From Epiperipatus broadwayi (Eukaryota; Onychophora; Udeonychophora; Euonychophora; Peripatidae), in the NCBI GenBank assembly GCA_028023455.1, contig JAQFVV010012507.1, positions 2,365,456 through 2,429,455 of the forward strand: a DNA stretch of 64,000 nt, in the 5' to 3' direction. Made by a program: the position numbers and the translations under genes. Every line of letters begins with the position of its first letter. Position 1 is the first letter of the stretch. Shown here piece by piece: positions 1 to 12,210 of the stretch. The notes under the pieces are model-generated. The model worked only from the letters and a program-made list of their open reading frames with translations, had not been told where the DNA came from and did no database searches.

Positions 1-19
1 ATCTCCAATATACTTATTA

Positions 20-711
20 CATGCTGAACCAGCACTCATCAGTTGATGCAGATTATCATCTCCTACACACATATATAACCAGTGCTTAGTTTATATTAAA
101 ATAATATATCTTCAAACTTTGATGAACAGGCTTCAATGTTACTCATTCTCCAACTCTTCAGACATCCATATCATTGAAAATCTGATGGTAAAATACTCAA
201 AGCCCTTGTTGATGTCAATATAATTGCTTATCCATGTTGATCTTAAGTCAGTGTGATCCTTCACACATAGGATCTTTATAAATCTATTTAAATACACAGA
301 GGAGGGATGGGCACAATACTGGTTAAATGTGTAATATTTAAATACATGTATATTGTCTATAATGAACTTAATATAATTAAAAGGAATTTGAACACAGACA
401 TATTCAGACTGTATTTTGCCCATCCCTCTTCTTAGTGTTTAAATGGATATATTAAGATCCTATATGGGAGGGAGCAAAGTGACTTAAAGTCAACATGGAT
501 ATGATACTTATATTAGCATCAACAAGGTCTTTGAACATTTCATCATCAGATTTTTACTGATATGGATGCTGAAGATTTGGAGGTAGAGAAGATTGAAGCC
601 TGTCCATTAAAGTTTAAAGATTTGCTATCTTAATATAAACTGAGCACTGATTAATTATATATTTATAGGAGATGATAATCTGGACCAGCTGATGAGTAGT
701 GGTTCAGCATG
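20..711. repeat. Foldback element, long imperfect palindrome
   Basis: The sequence from about 20 to 312 reappears in reverse complement from about 418 to 711. The outer ends share CATGCTGAACC / GGTTCAGCATG and the inner ends share GAGGGATGGGC (302-312) / GCCCATCCCTC (418-428), leaving a loop of about 105 bases. The arms match along their whole length with scattered substitutions. This is the form of a foldback or long-TIR MITE-like DNA element. No transposase is encoded. The 94-codon minus-strand open frame at 139-423 lies across the inner arm and loop and is most likely not a gene. Homology coincides with bases 20 and 711, but no clear target duplication was seen. Confidence 0.8.
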
Positions 712-3700
712 AAACATCTTTTTCAGATATATGTGGTCATGTGTATTGCTTGTGTAAGATAGAATGATAGCTGTAGGTAGCTTGAAACTCTGTGTTCAAA
801 TCCTTTCTAATTATCTTAAGTTCAGTATGGATGTATACATATAATCAAAATTACCCCAAATTCATAACTCAACTAGAGTAGCCAAGAAAATAGACTCTAA
901 AACTCTACCAGTGGTTTCACTGCTACAAGGAGATATCTCAAGTCTAAAGAACTACAAAATAACATATTTAAATTAAATATTACCCACAATTCCACTACCT
1001 CCCATAGCCCCTTAATATTAAATGAACTTTTAAATAACTTTATATATTGTTAATACATATGTTGTTGACAGTTTTTGCCTTCTTTGATCACTCATATTAA
1101 GAACATTGTCTTCAATAGTCAAGAGATTTAATAGAATCTGATACTACTGCAATTGAAAAACCTGTACTTTTTTATGTATATAGAAATGTGGCTTTTTGCA
1201 AGTATAAAAATTTATAAAAAAAAAGTGGGGCAAGTTCTGCATACTTTTGAGGACACCCTGGATGGTAAGAGAAAGTAATCAAATTCTAACTATTATAATT
1301 GATCACTTGAAGCGCGAATACTTTAACATTTTTATTTTCATCAAAATATGATATCCATTCTTTAGAAAACTATATAGTACTCAATAAGTCACTGAAGGAA
1401 GAGGATGATAAATAGTGAGATAGAAATCCATTGTCACAATAATGATTATGCCATACAAAAACTGAAAAATTCAACAGGTTTTTCTTGAGAATGTGAGCTT
1501 CTATTAATAATAATAACAATAACATAAATGTTTTTTTATTATATTGATTATGCAATCTTTCATATTAATATGTCATGGATAATGCCATTTTGATTAATTG
1601 TTTGATGGAAAAGTTAATCCGGCAGTTTAGCATATATTTCTTTTTTTGTTTTTTTTTATTTTAAAAATATAGTTTGTTCAAAATAGTGTGTAGATAGTAG
1701 TGACATATAGATTATTTTTTTATTGAAGGATTAGGAATAGTTAGGTCTAATGTGGAACATGCAGTTTAGACTATCTTTATATATTTTTTACTATATGAAG
1801 ACAATGTTTTTACCAATATATATTTTGAAGTGTTAATGAAATTTCTGATAATTAATTTGAACAATATTTTACAGCTAAACATATTATTTTTTATACATGT
1901 TTTTAGAATATTATGCTAAAATTAAAGTAATTATAACAATACACCTTAACTAAATATGAATTATATGAATCACCCACCCCCCCTTATCATACACAAAATA
2001 CATTATCTACTCAGTACATCAATTTTTATACTGAAATATTAATCCACTAGTAAAACATTTATATCTATTAATTTATTATGAAAATATATGTAGGATAAAA
2101 TCAATGTTGTTAGCAATATTGATAAAGCTGGTGTCTGTTCTAATTTCAGAGAAAAAAACAAACAATAATGATATCAACATAAAGAATAAGAAGTTAAAAA
2201 ATAATTTTTAATGTTACTATAGAAACCATTTAGGGAAACACAAATATGTGGATATCTCATGCTGGTCTTGTAATCTGTTTTTTTGTTTTTTTTGGGGGGA
2301 GGGGCATCAGATGATGCTATTTTTAAATATTGTCTTTGCTACATTATCTACTTGTAACACTTATGCATTATCTCCTCAGTTATATCTTTTACAATGAGAG
2401 AAATTAGTATTCACTTCTTTAGAATATCTTTGAGGTAATTTTTGCAGTGTAAATGAAATCTGTGTATCCCATGAAAATTATGCTCAAATTCATCGTGAAA
2501 TATATTTTTAGGAAATCTCACTCACTTCTTATGCACAACCAATGAGGATATGATCTTGCAATAGTGGTTGAAAGTGGCATTGATTTTTCTAAAGTGAAGA
2601 TTTTTACAGAAAAATAATGTAGAAACTAGACTAGGATATGGATAAAAAACTGAATATGTATTTAATAAGCACTTCCATATACTGATTATTCAAGCTTATA
2701 GTAGATGACAGCACTCTAATAGAGTAGGTTGTTAAGAAACAAAGAGAAGAAAATAAAGTTATGTTTTGGATATAATGACTACTTAAAGCAAAAAAATAAA
2801 TAAATGGCATAATAACAAAAACACACAGAGGGAGTAAATGAATAAAGCTAATTGCGGAAAGGAGGATTATGAAAATTTTTAGAGGTACATGTAGAAGAGA
2901 AATATCAAAGAAAAGAATGATTTTTTATTAAATATAGTGTGAGGAGTATGTGAAGAAAAGGAATAACTAAAAAAAACTTGTATAAAGTATTTGTATGAAG
3001 GAGAAATTGTGAGATTAATTTATGAGAAACTGGATAAAGTGATAGATACAGAATTGGTAGATTGAATAAAAATGTAAATCCTAGAGGATTAGGCAGTACG
3101 GAAATTGAAGTAATAATAATTATGAAAAAGTATGCAGTGCTTAATTTAAAGTTTTAATAAAATTATAGTTGATAATAAAATTTCATATAAATGAATGTTG
3201 TAAGAATTTGATAATTATATAAAGAAAAAGGGAAAAGATTTTAAATTATTAACTATCTGCAAACTAGTAGCAGTAATTTTTACTGTTTACAAATTATATT
3301 TAACTTGATGCATAGAATATTTATAACAGTTCTATTTTTTTTTTTAAAGTTAACTTGATTATATTTGTAAATTTGAAAAAAATGAATCCACAAATATGGT
3401 ATGTAAATGATACAAATGGAAATAAGTAATCTGTTATGTACTTTTAATTAAAAGAAAAATGTGGAAAAATTCTTAAAAGGATTAAAAGAAAGGAGGGGCC
3501 ACTTTTTTAGTGTTGGACTGAATGATTAAAAAAGTCAATCTTATTGAAAAGAGAAAGTAAAAAAAAAAACTGTCCATTGAGACATAATATTAAATTCAGG
3601 AGAAACTTTTTGCTTTATGAACTGTTATTGTGGCTGAAATATACATCACTGAGTTGGAAAGAAATGATTTATTACATATAAATTGTCATTACTAGAAATA

Positions 3701-6700
3701 GAAATGCTTGATTTATGGATTACAAAGAGTTGATATCACCACATAAAAGGCATTGCTGATTAATTTAAATGTATACCAAAACTGTCATAATTATATAATT
3801 ATCTCCTGAAGTCTACCTGATTTTGTCTCTTAAGTACCACAACATGGATAAATTACATGACATCTATGCCTTTGAAGAATGTGTGCCTTAATAATTGGAA
3901 ATTAAACACTTAAATTAAACAAATTGGAAGAATAAGACATAAAACAAGTTTTATCCCATACTGATTAGTAAGTTACATTTATATCATGATAAGACTACCT
4001 ATTTTAAAAACTTTAGTAAAAGAAAATATAAAAGGCCTTAATAAGTCAGTGCAATCCATTTACTGTATTTTAATAGTAATGAACTTGCTTTTATTTAGTT
4101 ATTTTATTTTTACATGCTTATTCATTGTATAAATTCTAAAATAACTATTTTTAAGTTTATGTGTAAGTTAATTGTATCATATAATGAATTATTAGTTTCC
4201 AAAATTCAAGTTGTCATTGTCATTTTATATTGTAGCTTTGATTTCAAGTGTTCACACTAGCACTTATCAGCCCTATGTTTATATAAAAAACGTTAAATTA
4301 GAGATAATGCTTGACTATTGAGAAAATGTCAAATGTTATTGGGAATTGTGAAAGTGAGTTGAAATTGATCCATTTTTCTTTTCTTAAATGAATAGATAGC
4401 ACACTAATTTCCGTTGCAAATATATGCTTTTTTCATTTATAATAAATATCTTGTGGATAGTAAAGCTTATTTCAAATCCCTAATATTGATTTTATGGAGT
4501 TGATTGGGAAATATAATCCTGTTTTAGATAAGAATCATCTCTATCCTTATCTACTTAATGTATAACTCGATGATAATTACACCAATTAGTTACATTTATA
4601 GATAGTCTCTTCGGGTTACTTCTACAATATATATGCAAAATATTAAATACTATGTTCTAAATATTTAATGACAAATTTTTGTTATTAATTTTTGTGTGTG
4701 TGTGTGCAACTTTTTATCTTTTGTATTAAATTCGGCCAATAAAAATATGCATTTTTTCTTGTTATTAGATGGCAATAATGATGTGGACAAAACTTATTTC
4801 CTTTCAAGTTATATTTACAACAATTGTACTTTTTTTTTGAAATTATTCAATTTTAGACTTATTTCATCAACACATATTACATTCATGTGCTTTTTTGAAC
4901 AAGAAATTCATAATTTCATATCAGTTGTCACAGACAATTCTTGATTATTTATGATAATTTCATTCCTAATCATTACATTTCACTGTGGTGAAATTTTATT
5001 ATCTTTACACTTTTTAATAAAAAAATCAGAAATTAAAAGTAGTATTAAAGATTCATTGTTTATCATTAGGTACATTATATCAGGCTTGAATAGATTCAAT
5101 ACAATAAAAGAACTTAATAACCCTCACACATCCCGCCCTCTTTATTATTATTATTAAAGTTTTGACATTGAAGGGAAATAAAATACCAAAACAATAAAAA
5201 TAAATCTGTTTTTTTTTTTTTTGACATTCTTTCAAAAAATATTGAATGATTTAATTTTTTTTTTCATGTTCCAGGAAGTGAGCAAATTGATTTAGACTTA
5301 CAGTAGCCCGTCTAGATGAAATGTCTGAAAATGAGATATGTGTTTTTCATCTTGAACTGTGTCTAAATAAATTAATAAAATGTCTAGACATATCATTTTA
5401 TTTTTATATATCCTGGCTGTATTACGATTTTTGATTTTTTGATCACTTTCTAATAGTTTTTTTTTTACGTTGATAAACTGTAAACTATAAGCAATTTGTG
5501 TACATAAATATGAATACGTTACCTAATTTTTTTAAAGCTAGCTTTCTTTCTGTTAAAAATATTTTTAAAATATAATTAAATTAAATTTATTCTCGAAAAT
5601 TATAGTTTGAACAAGTCTTTATGAATTATTATTATTATTTTTGCATAATAAATATCATGCAATTGAAATAATTCAAATATACTTTTATAGAGATTAGATA
5701 TTGTGTGTTCTCTCTTTTGGCTAACGTTCTAATTTTTGATCATATCGTATATATCATCATCAGATCCTTGTAACCATGTGTTACCATTACGTTTTTCATT
5801 TACAATATTTTGCACCTTAACATTTTAACGATTAAGTAAGTAATATTTTAATAGATAAAAATAAATAATTTTGATTTTAAATAAAATTTTAAAAAAAAGT
5901 AAAGTAGACCCAGTATAATCAATAAATTATTATAACTGACTAATATTGCCGTAGTGCAGTTTTCACTACACCACTCTCACGCAACTTATGGATTGATTTC
6001 TATCCGGCTAAGTCTAATGAATGATTAATAATAAAAAATATTAATATTAAAAGCTGTTTGTCTATTAATTCAGTTTTCTCATTTATTTGTGTTTTTTTTT
6101 GTTCAGTCTTTTAACTAATTATTCTAGTAATTAGTTAATTTTTCATGCTATTGTGTGGAATGAAAAACGGGGGAGATGGAGAGGAGATTCTTTCAGTTGA
6201 ATAAAAGAAAAGAAATAGAATTGGGAAACAAATGTTAATCATTAAATATGTTGCATACATGTAATCATTAATTTTATATATTATCTAAAAGCTTGTTTTA
6301 AATACTAAATTTTGTTTTTATTTTGTTCTATAAAAATATTTTTATTACTATATATTGTATAAACTGAAAATGTTAATCTAATAGTTTTTTTTTTTTTTAA
6401 AATTAATATACTTTTATTAACGCATAATAATTATAGATTGAAGCTATGTTTAATGTATTTTATATGATAATGTTATCTTAATAATATGCTTTTTAAGCGT
6501 GTATTAATTTAATATATACAAAGTTTTATGTAGATAAAAATTATTTTAAAAAATAATTATTCGAAAAGCAATTTAATGGCTACATATTTTACATTGACTA
6601 AAAATAAAGAGAAAAGTGAAAATACTTGTGTAATAAAATGCAATAATTTTTTTGTGGCTGCAATACAATTTTTTAATGATAGAAATCACAGCAAATAAAT

Positions 6701-7147
6701 AAATAAAATAAAGATCACTTCTACAACTATTATTATCAAGAAATTTTATTGTGAGCTCAAAGAATTACATTATAGCAATAACAGAGTTATGTTGTTAACA
6801 GACCCTATAATAAAGGTTATATAATCCAATACCAACAGTCTGGGTGTAAAAAATCAATTGTTTACTCACAAATTGTCTATTGCCACAAGGCTCCATGTAG
6901 CATTGTAGATTTATATTGGAGCTAATTTTTCATCTTTGTTTCTGATGGCCTGAAGTTTTGCCAGAAGTAATTTTTTACGGTCAACCAAAGTAGGGCCATA
7001 AATGAGCGCTCATCTAGTTGACCAATAGGAAAACAGCAGAAAAGTTATGATTCTTATAGATGGAAAGATCCCATTAGATATGCTAGGAATCAGTCCGGTG
7101 AGGAGAGGCACTCTAGTTTTGTATATGGTTGCAATAAAATCTCTGTC
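712..7147. other. AT-rich stretch without a recognised gene
   Basis: About 6.4 kb of AT-rich sequence with poly-A and poly-T runs, a G run near 2290 and no open frame with recognisable protein character. The short frames at 4696-5157 are rich in Phe, Ile, Leu and Asn, as expected from AT-rich noncoding DNA. The only structured item noticed is the weak tRNA-like segment at 5948-6009. The last few hundred bases (from about 6740) may be the 3' part of the minus-strand retroelement relic annotated next. Confidence 0.6.
5948..6009 (+). other. Weak tRNA-like segment (possible SINE head)
   Basis: GCCG at the left end can pair with CGGC at the right end. An A-box-like GTAGTGCAGTTTTCAC precedes a B-box-like GGATTGATTTC followed by TATCC. 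It is about 62 bases long, too short for a tRNA. It could be the decayed 5' module of a tRNA-derived SINE or a chance resemblance. Confidence 0.2.
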
Positions 7148-8348
7148 TCATTGGAGTGATGTACAATGGCTCAGAAGTTTTTCTCCATCTTTTATGAAAC
7201 TATTTTTTTTCAACAATGTCCATGCTTTAAAACAAAGTTTATCATTTCTGTTTAATGAGGTCAGCTCCTCATCAATTTTGTTCTGATCATATTTCATAAA
7301 TAAATAATTATGGGATTTTTTTAAATGGGCAGTATTGTACACAACTAAAGGTCTGTCTACTTTCTTCATTTTCATATCAGGAGGCCATTCAGCATCATTT
7401 CTAAACTTTATCTTTGATGTTTTCATTAATCCATCATCATCACTTTTCCACAGAACATCTTTATAATTATTATGAAAATATAACTCAGAATTATCATTTA
7501 TGATTTCAGAAGATTTATCCAAAACAGTCTGTATTGTTCTATTGATATCTTTCATAATCGATACAGCCACTCCATTAGAAGGTACTAAACTGGTATTATC
7601 ACCTTGAGATGGGCTGGCTTGCAGTAGATTTGAAACCACCATTTCCTCAGTACTTTCTTCATCCTTAGCTAAATCTTCTAGAGTAAAACTTTGACTATGA
7701 GTAACTCCTGTCAAACTAGGAGCTAATTCTTTACATTTTGTACTGGTAACTGTTTTTGGTGATTCTTCATTTATTTTATTTTTGTTATTCTGGTAATCTA
7801 GTTCCTGGTCTGACTTTAGGTCTCTTGTGGCTTGTGGTAATTTGATTTCTGTCTCTTTATTTACTACTGGTTTCATGCTTCTTCTGAGCTGACTTATTTC
7901 TTGTTTCAGATCTTCTATGGCTTTTATTTTTTTATTTTGGATTATGGCCATCCTTTCTTTCCAGTATCTTCGATCTTCTCTCCTTTCTTGGATGAAATCA
8001 ATCATTTCTGCTGACCTGGCTTCCTGAATCTTTCTCTCCTGGTGGGCTTTGGTTACATCACTAGTCTCTTTTTGCTTGAGAACAGGTACATCTTTGAAAC
8101 TATCAGCTTGTGTGTCCTGGGTGGTAGTAAGATCAATATTTGATTTTTTTTATTTTTAATTCATCAAAATCTCTTCTAAACTCCTTTATCATTTCCATAA
8201 ATTTTGCATCTTTTTCTGCTTGGTCTCTTTCGTCTTTCATCATTTGTTCTGCTCGGTCTTGATTTTGTTTCATCATTTCTTGCATGAGTTGCAAGATCTG
8301 CTTTTTTTGCTCTGGCGTCATTGCTCCTATGGTTTCTTCACAATTCAC
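7148..8348 (-). pseudogene. Coiled-coil, retroelement-type ORF broken by a frameshift
   Basis: Read on the minus strand, a start at 8348 opens a frame beginning MNCEETIGAMTPEQKKQ, then a Met/Gln/Glu/Lys-rich heptad-like stretch (about residues 15-60) that should form a coiled coil. The frame fails near 8144-8151 in a run of eight T (A on the coding strand); a one-base shift restores an open frame into MIDFIQERREDRR and on to a stop at 7148, about 400 codons in all. A second coiled-coil stretch follows, then an acidic Ser/Thr-rich linker, then a basic C-terminal part with WPPDMKMKKVDRPLVVY and RNDKLCFKAWTLLKK. Beyond the stop the same frame stays open for 45 more codons to a TGA at 7010-7012, so the ancestral protein may have been longer. 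N-terminal coiled coil plus basic C-terminal part is the plan of LINE ORF1 proteins and some gag proteins, but I do not recognise the family. The homopolymer frameshift argues for a relic. Confidence 0.5.
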
Positions 8349-8427
8349 TTTTGTTTTTCTTTTGAAAGATAGTCAATTTTAAATGTCTCTGTGAAATATA
8401 TTTTAATATTTTGATTTGAACTTTTTA

Positions 8428-8565
8428 TTTTATGTTTAACGTATTGTCCCTTATAATTGTTTGTGAAATAAGGCTTGTTTCTTTCTTCTTTTATTTTGCT
8501 TTAAACGTATTGTCACTTCTAATTAGTTGAAAAATAAGGCTTGTTTCGTTCTTCTTTTTATTTTA
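8428..8565. repeat. Two tandem 66-bp repeats upstream of the minus-strand ORF
   Basis: The block containing AACGTATTGTC and AAATAAGGCTTGTTTC occurs twice, with the GTATTGTC words at 8441 and 8507. On the minus strand these repeats lie 80-220 bases before the start of the coiled-coil ORF, that is, in its leader. Tandem leader monomers are known in several non-LTR retrotransposon promoters; that role here is inference. Confidence 0.65.
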
Positions 8566-9092
8566 TGCAGGATATACACCTCTCTCCCTCCTCTCTTTAA
8601 CTGTCTTCATTTTGCCATTTTTTGTTGCTGCTGACTGCTGCTGATAACAGGAAAAAATATTTGATCATAACATGTATGTGTATGATCTATTGGAATTCAA
8701 ACTGCCTTGCTGCCTGACTTTTTGGTTGTTTTTCTGCACCTATAATAGACTCTTACAAAAAAATGATTAGTTATTTGTTTCTACAATATCATATATGTTT
8801 GCTCATTACAATTATACATGGCAAAATAGTGGAAAATAATTAAACTCTCTCTCAACCCCTAACATCCTGGTTTGAACTCATTTTAACACGTAGTTTATTA
8901 TATTACTGTTGGCACATTTATATGGCGCCAGCCAACAGGATATAACAAAAAACAATTCCAAATACATCTGGGCTACTCAACTAGTAAATATAAATAAGTA
9001 TTTGTTACACATTATAAACTCTAATACATATATAATCTAAAGAAAATACACTAAATATGACATATACCTTGTTACAATTTCAAGGTTTATAA

Positions 9093-9650
9093 CTTATGGC
9101 TGAAGTACATGGGTTTTATTTATAAACATTTTCATTTTTGCATATATAACATAAGAAACACATTTTATATATTTGTAAAACCAGATACAGAGAAAAAAAT
9201 CACTTATGAGTGAAATACATGGGTTTTACTTGCAAAACATTTTTATTTTTGTGTATATAACATAAGAAACACATTTTATATATTTGTAAAACCAGATACA
9301 GAGAAAAAAAATCACTTATGGGTGAAATACATGGGTTTTACTTGCAAAACATTTCTATTTTTTGTGTATATAACATAAAAAACACATTTTATGTATTTAT
9401 AAAGCCAGATACAGAAAAAAATCACTTATGGTCATAACACATGGGTATCAAAATTCTTTTCCTTTTTAAAAACAAGATTTTTACATTTGTAGCTATTAAC
9501 ATGGAACAACAATATTTTTCTATAGTTGCAAAATCAGATACAACAAAAATCATTTACATTTACGGTTGCAATGCATGGACATTGGTTTTTTATCTAAATT
9601 TTCACATTTTATATATATAAAATCGGAAACAAACTCAGATACATATCTAT
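9093..9650. repeat. Minisatellite, about 110-bp unit, roughly five copies
   Basis: Units begin at CTTATG at 9093, 9203, 9315 and 9425 (periods 110, 112, 110). Each contains ACATGGGTTTTA, a TATATAACATAA block and CCAGATACAGA. The first three copies are nearly identical. The sequence after about 9440 continues with more diverged copies (AAATCAGATACAACAAAAATC near 9530 and CTCAGATACAT near 9635). A short-period satellite or expanded repeat unit; no coding content. Confidence 0.75.
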
Positions 9651-12146
9651 CATCAATGATCTCTTACAACCTTTTTTAAAACATACATATAAACAGAATT
9701 CAGTACTCAGGGTATGTGGGTGTTTATATCGAAGCCCCACTTGGGCAGCCAAGCCCGGAAAAAAAAATCCACTGTACCGGTCAAAATAGTATGCTCACTT
9801 AACAAGATTCAAATCCTAAGCAAAAGTACCTCGAATCCGATCATGCTCGAGATACACAGGTCTGGAGCAGTCCTGAATTCTAACCTATTTGCCCATTCTT
9901 CGAATCTCTGACCCAATGAACAAACAATTCTGATGACACAGTAAAATTATTTTAAATCCATGCCCAGAAGCAAAGCAAAGCGGTAGAGCATAAGATCAGA
10001 CTGATGATGATGATCGAGGGCGGAGTAGCCCAGTTATTACATTATTATAGTTATTTATTAATGTTAAGCTCTTAGCTAAAGAAAATAGTTCCAAATATTA
10101 ACTAGAAAATAATAATTCAAAAACAAACCAGGATTTACATGAAATAGATATATTTATTAAATATTAAACAAATGCATATATATATTATAAAAGATTTAGG
10201 AAACGTATGTATATTTTACCAAATAGTTTCACGCTTGGGACAATATTATTTATTTACAAGACTTGGGAATTTGTTATATAAAATCCCCTCTATCACTCAT
10301 TTAATAAAGATAATTTAAAGATACAATTTTATAGTGTTTTATAACTTATGTGGAGTTAATAAACTAATTAAAGAAAACTTTTGCTACGGAGCGTTGTGGA
10401 TGCCGAAATTAAATATAAAAGATCGTGACAGTTTTAACAGTAAATGATTTATTTGATGACGGGCAAAATATATGATTTCAATCATGTATTTCTTAGGAGA
10501 ACCATTATTTATACTTTTATTAGCTTTGTTTGGAAAAGACGTCTTTTAGAAATAAGAAACAAACAATGCACTTTATATACGAGAGTAAGTTATGCAATCA
10601 TTAATATAAATTAGATTTACATCTATAGGAATCGATAACGTTTTTTAAAAGAAAGCAGCTTAAATCAGTGAACTAAATGTATTTTTACAAAATGAATCAT
10701 TATCTTTAACACATTATTGCGACTTATTCAGATTAGGCGGACGGCGATCAAATTAAAGACAAAAGTAATGGTACTAGCATACGTTAAAGAAATCTGGCCT
10801 TCATGGCGATTGTGGATATTTTATCATTTTAAAACATATTTGAAAAATGAACTTAGACTTGATATGTCCGCACATTCTGGCAGAGCGATATCGAAGGAGG
10901 GACTGGGTTTGAGAGCCCAGTATCTGGATGCACTGTCTTCTGCAGCACATAATATCATAACCCTCATAAACTTTACGTTCCACAGGAAGCATTGCACCTG
11001 ATTGCGAACAATTCTGAAAAGTAGGATGGGAGCTTTAGACGCTCCCAATAACCAAACAATTGAGAAATGGAGAAGATAAAATATCAGAATAAAGGAAATG
11101 TATACCAGCAACATTATTGAACATGAATATCATTTTATAACATAATTTTCATATATTATTTAAGAACTTGGAAATTGTTTAACCTCTGTGCAATAATCTG
11201 TTTTTCAATTCTGAGTCATTTAACAAATCATAATGAATAATAACTTTTATTTATATTACTAAGCTAATAAAATTTATATTTGAATTCGATTCCCATATAC
11301 GTATTAATTAAAGAATTTAGCCCTCTGGGCGATGGTAAGAAAAGGTAGGATTTTATATTAGGTGTCGCAATTTTTTATAAAGGCATTTAAACAACAAAAC
11401 AAAATAAGCATCCACAATAAAATACTTTTAGGTATACAACCAACCTAGCGAACGATTTCTATTTTAAATAAACAAATGAATATAATTTTACTAATGAATT
11501 TAATTAAAGTCGCGAGATTGATTGATACTGACATATTAGAGAAAATAATATATATATTAAACAAAATAAGTTATATATATTTAATTGAGCCACATAAAGT
11601 TATATAAACATAAATTAAGCATGAAAGTAACATATATTTAGAATTACAGAAGTATTAATAAAGGATTATAGAGAGAGAGTTTACGAGCAAAATTAGCAAA
11701 ACATCACCAATGGATCTATGAATTAATTTAGCTACAATTATAAATCACCCGTGAATGTTCGTATTAAAGCAGCTCGAAATTTCACGATTTTACCTAAGAT
11801 ATCAGCATAGCAGCAGGTAGGTTGGCAAATCTTCGTCATCTCTTATGGCGGTCAGATGGAATTTTTGACGGCTGGTAGACAGTTCTTTGAGAGAAGAAAA
11901 AGGTGCTAGATTCCACTACTCACTCTTCATCACGCAGAACTTGTGTTGCCTTCTTAAGTAATTTAACTCAACTCACTAAAAACTCCTCTGAACTCAACTA
12001 AAAACTGAAAGTAGCTAAATACTCTTTTGTTCTGTGGTTCCTTTTATAGTCATTTTAATACTGCCCAGAATGCAATTTAATATACCAACCCTATCTCTAT
12101 AATCCCTTTAAAAACAACATTTAATTAACAACATATTTTCAACAGA
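9651..12146. other. CpG-retaining segment of unknown function
   Basis: This stretch contains noticeably more CpG than most of the window (for example AGGCGGACGGCGATC near 10735, GTCGCGAG near 11509, TGGCGGTCAG near 11845). Two short GC hairpins occur at 10904-10922 (ACTGGG/CCCAGT) and 11027-11047 (TGGGAGC/GCTCCCA). Overlapping open frames of 63-96 codons at 10717-11114 lie on both strands and look like chance frames. The segment could be a regulatory region, a young repeat, or LTR-like sequence. A minus-strand TATA box lies near its right end. No gene could be supported. Confidence 0.35.
12040..12048 (-). promoter_or_regulatory. Minus-strand TATA box candidate
   Basis: The plus strand reads CCTTTTATA, giving TATAAAAGG on the minus strand, a textbook TATA box. 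Downstream on that strand lies TTTCAGTTTTT, whose TCAGTT resembles an arthropod-type initiator, but it is about 43 bases from the box rather than about 30. The following sequence, rich in GTTGAGTTCAG, resembles the R/U5 part of some LTRs. A solo LTR or a host promoter are both possible. Confidence 0.25.
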
Positions 12147-12163
12147 TAAGGCTCGAAATACCA
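12147..12163. repeat. Left target-site duplication of the LINE
   Basis: TAAGGCTCGAAATACCA, 17 bases, is repeated exactly at 17303-17319. The two copies bracket all LINE sequence and so mark the insertion site made by target-primed reverse transcription. Confidence 0.9.
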
Positions 12164-12210
12164 ACATTACTAAAACAGGCATCTTACACCAGCTTAACCC
12201 AAACACAACT

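Noticed and set aside
139-423. 94-codon minus-strand frame
   Set aside because: Lies inside the left foldback element; the mirrored arm does not keep an equivalent frame.
10717-11114. Three overlapping frames of 63-96 codons on both strands
   Set aside because: No motif, no start context, and mutual overlap in a CpG-retaining region where stop codons are simply less frequent.
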